This document shows, piece after piece, positions 11,845 through 22,522 of a stretch of 64,000 nt of DNA. The position numbers and the translations under genes were made by a program. Numbering within the stretch: position 1 is the stretch's first letter; the number at the start of each line of letters is the position of its first letter. The notes under the pieces were generated by a model that was not told the DNA's origin, did not search any database, and saw only the letters and a program-made list of their open reading frames with translations. This DNA is from Euglena gracilis. Taxonomy: Eukaryota > Euglenida > Euglenophyceae > Euglenales. The stretch is taken from the NCBI GenBank assembly GCA_039621445.1, contig CP154957.1:13942947-14006946 (forward strand). The letters run 5' to 3'.

Positions 11845-12016
11845 TTGCCACACGGTGCCACACGGTGCACGCGGTGCACACGGTGCCGCACACGGTGCAC
11901 ACGGTGCCGCACACGGTGCACACGGTGCACACGGTGCGGAACACACGGTGCGCACGGTGCGGAACACACGGTGCACACGGTGCGGAACACACGGTGCACA
12001 CGGTGCGGAAGCATCC
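11845..12016 (+). repeat. CACACGGTG array, expanded inverted copy
   Basis: About fourteen CACACGGTG-type units bounded by TGATTCTTGC and CGGAAGCATCCCC. These edges are the reverse complement of the edges at 10571-10641. Confidence 0.75.
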
Positions 12017-13497
12017 CCTATGAAAAAGATGCAAACAACGAACCAGAGAAAGAAGGAAATTCCCCTCGCTCTCTCGTATTTTATTTCTCCGTCATTGCAG
12101 AAAGGGAGTCACACACGCTCAAATGGCGCTGTCCCCTTTTACTGGATTGCAAGCACGCAATTGCGGAGTTTAAAACAGGGGCGCTTCGATGCCATCTGTG
12201 GATGATTAAAAGGCACCCTTGCAGTCGCTTGCTGTTTGCCTTTCAGACCCAGGGACAAGGGTGGGAATAATGGGATTGGCGACTGCAGGTGGAAGATTTG
12301 TGTCCGCATGTGCAAGCAAGTGCAGGTCCTCAAAACCTTGCCTACCCCCTAAAGTATCCCACTGTACGAGTGGAACTCTGCATTGATTTTGTTTCCTTTT
12401 GAGTTTGCTTGCCATCTGTGTGTGAGAGAGAAAACCAGCAGGAACCCAAGGATAAACCCTATCTGGCATCTTTTTCCACACTGTAGCAACTCCAGTGGCT
12501 ACAGTGAATTAATTTTGATGGGGTATGACAACAAGGAGCTATTTATCAGCAACTGTTGCAGAATTCCAACTGAACGGCAATCAAAATGCCAAAACGGAGG
12601 CCAGGAGGAGGCTGCTTTTCATTTCGGGATGGTTAAATTTTGGTGGGCTGCAAGGTGGAAAATTTTTGTGCTGTTTCATGCTACTCTTGGGGGAAATGAT
12701 ACATTTTACGTGTGATTGAGCCAACAATTTTACACCTTGATATGCAGCGGAGAGCTGCAGGTACTGTACCTTCCCCTTCCCAACAGTCCCGTGACGAATT
12801 GGCGGCACAGGGGATGGTAAATCTAGAGTTCCCAGGAGATGGGCTGCCCGGGGGGGGGGGATGACAACTGCCCACCTATTTCATACTTCTGGGTGATATC
12901 CCAGGCAGAGGTCAATTTTTTTTGCCTCTGGCCTTACACCGGGCAGGTTCGAGGATTTTTTGGTACAGGATTTTCCAGTCCAGGAACAGCTGTTTTCACC
13001 AAAAAATCACCCACAGGTGCTTTTTCAGCCATTTTTTGAGGTGCACAGAAACACATCCGTGGATGACAAATATGGTGAAGTAAAGGGAGGCCAGAGTCGC
13101 CAGGTGACAATTTGGCAGAGCTCAGGGTTGTTTGGGAATCCCGGAAAAACCTTGTGGGTTGTGGAAGAGCCCCCACTCCTCCTCATGTTTCCGCCTCCCA
13201 AATGCGTCAAAATTTTTCTTTGGTGCTGAAGGAATTTTTTGTTTTGTGTATGCCATAGTGGTTTCCCCCAACCTCCCCCGCGCCTTCCTGTGTAGCCCTG
13301 CCCCCAGTCGGATGCAGTTCTTTGGATGCAATCTATAAATGATATGAATTCATGAATATGAATTCTTATAAATGTTATATGAATTCCTTCAGAGAAGCTT
13401 TGCTTTGGCAGCCTGTTGAGAAAAACAGCTTCTGTGAGCACAGTGCCTTCTTTGGGACAGGCACATTACACCTTTGCCATTTTCTTGTTGTTGGCTG
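12017..13497. other. Intergenic; nothing recognised
   Basis: Several open frames under 140 residues occur on both strands, none with a recognisable domain. Confidence 0.4.
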
Positions 13498-13555
13498 CAA
13501 GCACCTATAGCCAAAATGCCTAAAATAGCTTTTTGACCCCCTATAGGTGGGGGTC
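13498..13555 (+). mobile_element. CACCTATAG mini-element, copy 1
   Basis: CAAGCACCTATAG at the left and CTATAGGTGGGGGT at the right bound a short core lacking the CCGAAAATGG array. CACCTATAG and CTATAGGTG are exact inverted repeats. The outer CAAG and GGGGT are conserved in all three copies, so they belong to the element and are not target sequence. Confidence 0.55.
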
Positions 13556-14027
13556 CTAGATTCATCTGGAACGAACAAACATATTTAATGCCCATTTGTG
13601 TGATGTGTGTAGCTTCAAATGCCTGAAGTGACTTTTTTCCTCTTGAAGATGTTAAATAGCTTCAATAAAGCCTGAATGGTGCAAATGGCAAATTATTGTG
13701 TTTTCTGTGTTTCTGATGTCGGGGATTGATCCCATGCCTTTGGCCTCAGCAAAACTTCTCCAGCAAGAACGTAAACTGAGCCACCTGGAATTGTCAATTA
13801 AAATTTTCTTCTTCCCGTATGTTCACCTCCATTTTAGCATGTTCTATTTTCACATTCGGAGCACACGATGCGTCAATTTTCGCCGTAGAAGAAGGCACAT
13901 CAGTGGGTGGGCGTCTGAGAAAGGGAAGTGCGAGGATGTGTCCATCGACGGGCGTTGCAGAGTTCCGGCTCAGCCTCAGGAGTGGCTTGACACAATCTGC
14001 CAGGCGTGTGAACCCCTCACCCCTCAC

Positions 14028-14125
14028 CAAGCACCTATAGTAAAAATGGCCGAAAATGGCCGAAAATGGCCGAAAATGGCCGAAAATGGCCGAAAATGAA
14101 ATTTTGGGCTCTATAGGTGGGGGTC
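14028..14125 (+). mobile_element. CACCTATAG mini-element, copy 2 with CCGAAAATGG array
   Basis: Same ends as copy 1. The interior is five to six tandem copies of CCGAAAATGG. A further array of the same decamer follows immediately outside it to about 14185. Confidence 0.6.
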
Positions 14126-14185
14126 CCGAAAATGGCCGAAAATGGCCGAAAATGGCCGAAAATGGCCGAAAATGGCCGAGAATGA
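14126..14185 (+). repeat. CCGAAAATGG decamer array
   Basis: Six tandem decamers abutting the right end of mini-element copy 2. Confidence 0.8.
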
Positions 14186-14998
14186 GAAAAAAATATGTTG
14201 CAAAATTTTTCGAGTTTTTTGCCTAACAGTTTCTTCCCTGAGGGGCAATTTTCAGTGCGACTGATTCTTGTCTCTGTGCAGCCTCTCTTCTTTTGTTATT
14301 ATGCCTGTCCCTGGAACACATGCTGCTTAAAGAACCACCTCCGAAAGGAGTATTGGCCAAAGCGTTGATATTTTGATGGCATTTCAGAAAAAAAATATAA
14401 TGTTGACTAAGGGCGATGCTGGCAATTTGTTGATATATTTTGAAGAAAGAATTAACATCTCCGAAAGGGTTATTGGGGCCACAAAGCTGATATTTGATGG
14501 CATTCATTTCAGGAAAAAAAAATTTAAATTGTAATGTGCAAGGGCGATGCTGGGCAATTTTTTTTGTATATATATATTTGAAGAATTAAACCAATTTTAT
14601 GGAATGCCCATAATTCTTGACCACATACATTTCTGAGCCACAAACTATTTACTGGCCATTTTGCCGATTTGTGGATCGCAATTTGTATTTGTTGTGAAAT
14701 TTGGGATGTTTTGCACCTGATTTGGCAATATATGGGGCTTTTTATATTAATTTTTTGGGTCAACTGGAGCAGTAACTGAGCACATTTTTTTTATATGGCA
14801 TTTGCCGCCAACCATTTTGGTTAAGATTTTGGGTTATTTTTACACAATTTTGTGGACATTGTTGGCGTTTTTGGGCAAAGTTTTAGGTTATTTGGCAATT
14901 TTAGGTCATTTTGATTGCTTTTTGGGGCCTTTTGCGGTCAATTTTAGGTTTTTTGTGGTCATTTTTGGGGGGTTTCTGTGGTCATTTTGCTTGGTTGG
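14186..14998. other. Intergenic; nothing recognised
   Basis: T-rich sequence. Two similar blocks at about 14325-14430 and 14450-14560 share CTCCGAAAGG..TATTGG and GGGCGATGCTGG words, and a third related block lies near 15680-15740, suggesting a diverged dispersed repeat. Confidence 0.4.
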
Positions 14999-15560
14999 GA
15001 GCCAGTGGATGCAGTGGTTACAGATACTGGACAAGATGCAATGGATGCAGATGCTGAACAAGATGCAGACTGAACAAGATGTCGACACTGGACAAGATGC
15101 AGATGCTGTATGAAATGCAGATGCTGGACAAGATGCAGATGCCGAACAAGATGCAGACACTGGACAAGATGCAGATGCTGTATGAGATGCAGATGCTGGA
15201 CAAGATGCAGACACTGGACAAGATGTAGACACTGGACAAGATGCATATGCTGTACAAGATGCAGATGCTGGACAAGATGCAGATATTGGACAAGATGCAG
15301 ACGTTGTTCAAGATGCAGACACTGGACAAGATGTCGACACTGGAGAAGATGCAGATGCTGTACAAGATGCAGATGCTGGACAAGATGCAGATGCTGGAGA
15401 AGATGCAGTGGATACAGATACTGGACAAGATTAAGATCTTGACAGATGCGATGCAGGTATTGGATAAGATGCACACACCAGACAAGATGCAGTGATTGCT
15501 GATGCAACGGATGTAGATATTCAGATATTGGACAAGATGTAGATGCTGGGCGAGATGCGA
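14999..15560 (+). repeat. 18-bp minisatellite GGACAAGATGCAGATGCT
   Basis: About thirty degenerate 18-base units run in register. Because 18 is a multiple of three, all frames stay open for long stretches, which explains the long open frames here without invoking a gene. Confidence 0.9.
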
Positions 15561-16260
15561 TGTTGAACAAGATGCAGACATTGGGTGAGCACATTTGATG
15601 TCAACATTTTAACATTATGGACCAATCACATGTTTGTTTGTTTTTGTTTGCTTTTCTTTGCTTGTACATGCTGCTCAACGAACCACCTCCAAATGGGTTA
15701 TTTGGGCCAAAGCCGATGTTTTTTGATGACATTTCAGAAAATTGTGGTGACAAGGTGCAACTAGGCGAAGTATGTGAAGCGTTTTTTTCTCTGTTAAAGG
15801 TGTGTTTCCTGGATTAGGTTTATTGCACACAAGTGGATGGGATATAACGGTGCCACCATCAAACAATGTTGCTTGGGGTATCAAGTTGGAATGGGTGAGG
15901 GGAAGTTGTTTGTGAAACGCATCCACGCCAAGAGGCTTGAAGAGAAAAGCACCAGTTTTGGTGTTGCCATCCACCATTGTGGTTAATATGTCATGTGCCA
16001 ACCACTCTCATGAAGCGTCCCAAAAACCCCCAGCAAAAAAAAGACCAAAGTGGACAAGAGCCTCTCTGGCAGGAAAAAAGAAGCTTATTCCCAAAACCTT
16101 GCATTTGCATATTGCAACAAAAAACTCTTTGACCTCTTGAATCCCTGAACACTCATTCCAAACGGACCTCCTTGGATGCGTTAGCTTGTCACGACTGTTT
16201 TCATGTTGACTGAATGATCAAAATGTATTGTTGGTATGAAAGAATTTTTAAGGCAGTTTT
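15561..16260. other. Intergenic; nothing recognised
   Basis: No domain, no long balanced open frame and no strong repeat apart from the diverged block near 15680-15740. Confidence 0.4.
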
Positions 16261-16366
16261 ACCCCCCACCTATAGGAAAAAATGGCCGAAAATGGCCGAA
16301 AATGGCCGAAAATGGCCGAAAATGGCCGAAAATGGCAAAAATCTGGGGGTCAACTATAGGTGCTTG
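16261..16366 (-). mobile_element. CACCTATAG mini-element, copy 3, inverted
   Basis: This is copy 2 in the opposite orientation: ACCCCCCACCTATAG at the left, CTATAGGTGCTTG at the right. The CCGAAAATGG array inside reads in the same strand sense as in copy 2, so the core is flipped relative to the ends. Confidence 0.6.
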
Positions 16367-17940
16367 CCCCTCACCGGCAGTGCCTTGGACCACCGCTGCA
16401 ATCTCAAGTCCCTGCGAGTGTGCCGCAAGGATGCCAGGGATGGAGGCGTGGGACAAGGCACTAGGGTGCCACTCTCTTCCTTGTGATTGCCAGCCGTCTT
16501 CCGGACACCCTTGTGAAACCAGCCGCCTTGACCCCAGAAAGATCCACCTTGCAGATCCGACTCCTAAAACACAGGGACAAAATGTGGGGGGCACATTTCT
16601 ATGGCAGCAAGGTTTTATTTGGCCCCGGGGGGGCCAAGTAACATTTCCTGGGGGGTCAACTTTTTTTGCATTATTGATGGAGTAGGGTTAGGGTTACGTG
16701 TTAGGTCTAATTTTTTCTATTTTTGACCTAATTTATAGAATGGTGTTAGGTGGACAAGTTCGGCCTGAAGTTAGGCCGAACGCCTGACGTTTACCCTGGT
16801 CGGCCGAAGTCTACCAGGGGGGGGGGGGGGGCTATTTGGGGGGGGGGAAATATTATTTGGCAAAATTTTCGTATTTTTGGGGCCTAACTTTTTGACCGCA
16901 AAATGCGTTGCATCAATGTTTAACGCCATCAAAATCCACGGCAGAAGCAATTTTTTATTCAAGAAATGCGAGATTTAATATTTTGCTTTCCATTTTCAAT
17001 TCTGAATAATGCAGAAGGCATGTAAAATTTGCACCAAAATGTGGTTCAAGCACCCAGGAACCTCATTTTATTCTGTGGTGATCAATGAAGAAACGGGGGG
17101 ATATTATTTGGGTTGCCAAAGTCAAGTCCCAAGAGCTGAAGAGGGGAATATTATTTTGGAGGATTGTTTTAAACCCCACTCCCACCTACAACCCCCCCGA
17201 TGAATTTCTGCTGCCTTTCAGAAGACCTTTCTGGAATTGGATTTAACAAAGGGTGTTCCGGCGGGAACTTGAATGGGAAAAATTGTTGTGGGAAAAATTC
17301 TGGACGAAATTTCGTCCAGGATATTTCCCGCCATTTTATCCAGCATGTTTCTGGGCAAATTTCAGAAATATCCAATTTCCTCCAGTGAATGGCCAAAAAA
17401 ATTTTCTTCGGCATTTTGCGCCAATTTTGGGATGTATTTTTGTTCCAAATCACCTGTGCTTTGGTTCTTTAAAATGAAAGAATGTGTGTTTTTGCTTTAT
17501 TTTGCAATTTGGAGTTATTTTATTTATTTGGAGAATTTTGAATTTTGATTTGTGAAACCTCGAGGCTGGGTGTGTCATTTTAAGGAGCGTTCAGAATTTT
17601 TCCCAGAATTTAAGGATTCATCCAACATTTTCCTGGCATAATTTTTCCTGTCAACAATTGTTCCCGGTCAGATCCCCAAAAAGCAGTTTCCCAGCAGTTT
17701 TGTATTTGAACTTTTTCAATAATCATTATTTTTTTTAGTTATTTGTATATTTTATTTTTGTTTTTTGCCGATTTTTTTTATAAAAAAAACACTCATAAAT
17801 ACCCCCCCCCCCCTCTGCACCCCGTGGGAGTGGGAATTTAATGATCAGCTTTCAAGAAGTGGCTGGACGGTTTGGGAAAATGGAATGGTAAGCAAAGCAA
17901 ATGGGCTGGTGTGCATACATCTCTGAAAGGTTTTGCGACC
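16367..17940. other. Intergenic; G-tract and AT-rich sequence
   Basis: G-tracts followed by ATATTATTTGG occur at about 16835-16862, 17094-17110 and 17144-17160. No gene is supported. Confidence 0.4.
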
Positions 17941-20800
17941 CCCCCCCCCACGGCAGCCAGCCCCGATTTGGGCCCAGCCCAGCCGCAGCAGCCCCCTGGG
18001 GTGCTGATAGCCCTAGCTAGCCCCCTTTTTGGGGGTCCAGCCCAAAATTTTTCGGCGCAAAGCGCCGAAATTTTTTGAAAAAACTGTGTTCAAAAGTGGC
18101 CAAAAATGGGGTTTGGGGGGCGTTTGGGGCATTTTTGGGGGGTTTCAGATGCATCATTTTTTCAAAACTGTGTTCTGCAGGTCAAGTTTTGGCATTTTTC
18201 CGATTTCAGTCCAGCTCGACCCGGTTCGGGTCCAGCCGGGGTCCAGCCCCCCCCCCTGGGGGGGGGGGCGGGCCAGCCAGCCCAAATTTCTAGCCCTAGC
18301 CCAGCAACCCCCCCCCCGGGGTCCTTAAAGAGATGTATGCTGGTGTTCACAGCGGAAATTGTTTCGCTTGTTTTTTCTTCAACCAAAGTTGACCCATGCC
18401 ACCTCAGCGAAGCGGATCTTTCCCCGCAGTCCAGCATGCCCCCCACCATGGTTTTTCTTGAACAATCGCCCATTTGTTTCCTGACCGGCTTTGGCAGAGC
18501 GACAGCAAGTACAATTTAGGTTGACTGGATTCCCAAACCAATCCCTTCCCCATGACACCCCTCCCCGGTTCATTTTTCAAAAAATTTTCAAAATTTTTTT
18601 CGACCCAAATCCCCGTTTTCCCGAAATCGGCACTGGTGGGTGGGGGGGGTCGACCCACCCCCCCACCTCCCGGGTGGGGGGGGGGTCGACACCCCCCACC
18701 AAGCCTTCCCGTTCTGCCCTGGGCACCCTCCCCACCAAAACAGTGGCGCAGTCTGGTTGACTGATTTTTGGCCCGGGGCGAATCGCCGGGCGGACATTTT
18801 TGACCCCCCCCCCAAACGGCCAAAAAATGCCATTTTTGGCACTTGTTGGGGAAAAAAATTGTCAGTGCGAAGCACCGGAAGGAAAATTTTTTTAAAAAAC
18901 TTTGGGGGGGATCCCGGCAGAGCCCGCTCCGAGACATAGCAGGTGAAATTTGGAACTGCAGTTCAAAAATTTTTGAAGCAACTCATCACCTAAATTAGAG
19001 TTCTGTACCGTGTGGCAGAATTCCATGGCCATCCGGTCCATAGCCTACCCACCCCTGGTGGGGAGGGGACTGCCCAGCCAGCCCAAATTTTCCAGCTTAA
19101 TCCCACCACAGCCCACCCCGGGATGGGGGTCGCGCCCAGTGGGTACCCCGCTGGAGGCAGGTTTTTCCTGTTTTTTTTTTCAGCGCTTTGTGCCAAAAAA
19201 ATGTCTTTGGACCCCAAAATTGACCCCCAAAAGTGGATTCCCCCAAGCCCCCCCCCCCAGGGGGTGGGTGGGTGGGTCCGGAACCCCCCCAGACCTAAAA
19301 AACCTCTGACCCCCTCGGGTCAGTTTGGACCCCCCTTGGCAGGTGGGGGAGTGTCTGGACCCCCTCCGGTCCAGGGGGGGGGGAACCCCCCACCTAAACC
19401 ATGTATGGCCTCCTGATATCGAACCCACCACCCCCTCCCCCCCCCCCCGGGGCACCAAACTTAAAAATAAAGAAACTCTTTTCCGGCCAGAAGGCCTGGA
19501 AAAAACCATTTTGAACCACAACAGGCAAGCACCAAGCACCCCTTGGTGGGGGAGGGGGGGCATTTGTGTGGTTGTCAAACGAGGCAGATTGGGCTGAGTG
19601 GGTAGCCCGCCGGAGGCGGGGTTTCTCTCCATTCGGCGCGAAGCACCGAAAATTTTTTGGACCCCTAATTGACCCCCCCGAGCCCCCTTCCCCCGGCCGC
19701 CCGACCCGGGGGGCGGATGGGTGGGCCGGTGTGAAAAAAAGGGGTTGGGGGGTTTTTTGGGGGGACCTCCCAAATGGGTCCCAAAATGGGTCAAAAAAAA
19801 TCCTCCGCGCGGAAAGGCGTCGGAAAAAAATTTTGGGTCCAAAAATTGGTGCTCCCGGAAATACGGGAAGAGGTGGGGGGGTTGACCCCCTCCACCCACC
19901 ATGCAGGGGGTGGGGGGTGGTCGACCCTTCCAAAAATTCAACATTTTCTCAAAATTTTGATTTTGAGAGGTTTTTAAAGCAAAAATGCCATTGAAAATTC
20001 AAAAAAAATCAAAGAGAAAAAATGTCAGTAAAATTTGATTGTGCCAAAATCTGGTATACTCGGTGTTTACCTTCGTTTTTTTCACCCCCCTCCTAAAAAC
20101 TACCATTTTTTAACCTTAAAATTTTTGTAAAAAACTGTGGTTGTCCATCAAAAAAATCATGTATTTTGGGATCATTTTTCAAAAAAAATTCAAAAATTTT
20201 CCCCAGCCAAAATCCCCATTTTCCCAAAATTGGTGAAATTGCTGTGGTGGGTGGGTGGGGGGGTCCACCCCCACCCCCCCAACTCCCAAGGTGGGGGGGG
20301 TCGACCCCCCCCCTGCGGACCCCCCTCGGACCAAGAAAAACTTCGGAGCAGGAGTTTTCTATTGGACGAGTGCCTGGGCCAAGGAATTTCTGAAGCCGGA
20401 CCCCATCCTACCCCTCCGGGGGGGGTCCAGCCGGCCAGTGCCAAAATTTTTTTCGAAAGGGTGTCAAAAAATTTGGACCCTTTCGTGCGTGAATAACTCG
20501 GGCCTGGCGGGGAGTTGGGGGTCAAACGGAGGTGATTCGGAAACTAGAAATCCAGTCGCTTGCAACTAAAAAAAAAATCCGGGAGCCGGGCCGGGGTTAT
20601 GGTGATACTCCGCGGGTTTCCACGGCCTGGGCCAAAAATGCTGTTTTCGGAGTTCTTTGGGTTTCAGTGTAAAACATTGACTAAAAAAATCCCCCTCCCC
20701 GGGACCGGACCCCCCCCCCCCAGGGGGTGGGTGGGTTTGGTAAAAAAAAACTCCTGGTGATGCCAGTTCCAGCCGGGGGCCTTATGGGGGGGGGGGAGGA
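17940..20800. repeat. C/G-tract repeat region with palindromic cores
   Basis: Long C and G homopolymers flank short palindromic cores such as GGGGGGTCGACCC (near 18644, 18686, 20297). GCGCAAAGCGC-type hairpins recur near 18052, 18862 and 19636. Open frames are proline/glycine artefacts. No gene is supported in this 2.9-kb block. Confidence 0.6.
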
Positions 20801-21923
20801 GGGGGGTCAGCCAGTAGTCTTTTTACAACCATTTTGCAAAAAAAACCAGTTTGAAAAACGGATATTTCAAAACAAATAAAATAATTTCTATGCGTAGGTT
20901 CTGGACAGCGCCTGTTTTTTTCCCCCATTGTGCCACAGACGCTTCGCAGCTTCCCTTCTCTAACTCCGTCGACCTTCCTCTGCATGACAATGCAACCATC
21001 ATTCCTTTTTTCCATTGAGCCTCCATTGCAGCGCAAGTGGTTTAACCAAAAGCGGTTCATATTTCATCACCAAAAGTCGCAAGAGATGTTCAGTTTGACA
21101 GAAAGTGTTTTCCAGACTGCAGGAAGAGTTGGGACGCACAGTTTGAAGCACGCAGGCCATCCTGAGGCGCGGGGGGGGGGCCACAGGCGAATCCGGGACC
21201 CCGCACTCCTCAAGGAAAACCAACCAGGGAGTCGCACACCCCCCAAGACCGAGACACCTCGGGCAAGCACCTGCAATGCTGGCGATGCTGGTGCTGGTGT
21301 GTTTTTTTCCCTTTTTTTTGGGAATGAACTCTTTTTAAAAGGATGAGCGATCATTACCCACCACCTCGGAAATTTTGGATTATTTTTTTACTTTTTTTTT
21401 GGAAACAGTTTTTTCTTATTTGGGGTAATATGGGTCTGCCTTGGCACGTTTACGGCAGTTTTTTTGCCCATTTTTAGGGCCGTTTTAGGATTTTGGGGCC
21501 AAACGACGCAGATACCGGAAAAAAGGAACAGATAGTGGGGGAGGGATTTTGATTTCGTACTCCCCCGGGGAAACCGACCGGGGGGGGAAGGGCGAGGCGC
21601 GAACCGCAAAGACTCGGACTCCCACGACACAGGAAGGGAAGGGAGCAGAAATTCGTTTGCAGGGCTAGAAGATTACGAGCGCGAGAGCCAAGCCGCTTTG
21701 CGTGAATCCTAATCAGTCCGTTCGTTGCACAACTTTACCGCTTGCCAACCTTTTTTCAAAATGTCAATGAATCTGTCACACGGTGGCGTTTGTCGGGTGA
21801 ATTTGCATTCCTGTGCGCAACACGTCTTCTCACCACGTCACCACCTCCAAGGTAGAATACGCATTTCGAGCAACAGATTTATTGGGCATGAGAGACCAAT
21901 TCGAGAACACAAAGGACATCGTA
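20801..21923. other. Intergenic; nothing recognised
   Basis: Mixed composition with several short open frames. The stretch 21720-21923 has a balanced frame that could be an exon, but no domain is visible. Confidence 0.35.
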
Positions 21924-22135
21924 CCCTCACCCCCCCTCAAAGTGCCCGCCCCCTCAGAGTGGCCAATTTTTTTGGCAAATTTGGTTTCCCCCCCTCAAAG
22001 TGGCCACTTTCTTCTGGCGCCAAAGACGCCGAAGCCCATAATTGCCCCCCCCCCCAAGTGTCCCCTCCCCCATAGTGGCCATTTTGGGGTCCCGTGGTGT
22101 CTGGAGGGTGGCCACTTTGAGGGGGGGGGTGAGGG
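21924..22135. mobile_element. MITE-like element with C-tract inverted ends
   Basis: Left CCCTCACCCCCCCTCAAAG (21924-) and right CTTTGAGGGGGGGGGTGAGGG (-22135) are inverted repeats differing only in tract length. Inside, AAAGTGGCCAC and GTGGCCACTTT form a second inverted layer. It is 212 bp long with no coding capacity and no clear target duplication. Confidence 0.5.
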
Positions 22136-22279
22136 CAACCGCCATTGAATAAACCTTGAATGCGGAACTCTGATGAGGCAAAAACAAAACTGTTCCTTCC
22201 AACGAGCGAAGATGGTTTTGGATACAAAGACCCCACAAAACTGTGGGCTCCGATGCCACTGGCAGCAGCAAAAGAGTAC

Positions 22280-22404
22280 GACCATTCGGGCTCCGCACTG
22301 CGAGATGGTGAGGTCCTGCTTTCCTTGCCGGCTGTTCTGTTCTGGTGTGTTTGTGCGTGCGCGGGGGGTGCTTCTTACTGCTTTTTGTTGCCGGAGTTGG
22401 CTGA
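22280..22404 (+). repeat. DIRS left inverted terminal repeat with outer extension
   Basis: Bases 22280-22314 pair with the internal complementary region. Bases about 22308-22404 are the inverted partner of 26764-26862. Confidence 0.88.
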
Positions 22405-22522
22405 TTCCTAATTCTGCCCTTCGACCTCAAGGAGAAAGACTTTCAACTCTACGAGTGCGGTCAAGACGGAAGACAAAGACATTCAAAAATCAAAACACGT
22501 GTTCAACGGACTTCAATGAAAG

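Noticed and set aside
14999-15560. Long open frames of up to 211 residues on both strands
   Set aside because: They are translations of an 18-base minisatellite, which keeps every frame open; no domain is present.
15000-15560. CRISPR-like array of regular repeats
   Set aside because: There are no unique spacers; the units are a degenerate contiguous minisatellite in a eukaryotic context.
16682-16697. GGGTTAGGGTT resembling a telomere repeat
   Set aside because: Only two units, no array, and internal to the window.
18029-20570. Many proline/glycine-rich open frames of 90-254 residues
   Set aside because: They follow C/G homopolymers and occur equally on both strands and in several frames at once.
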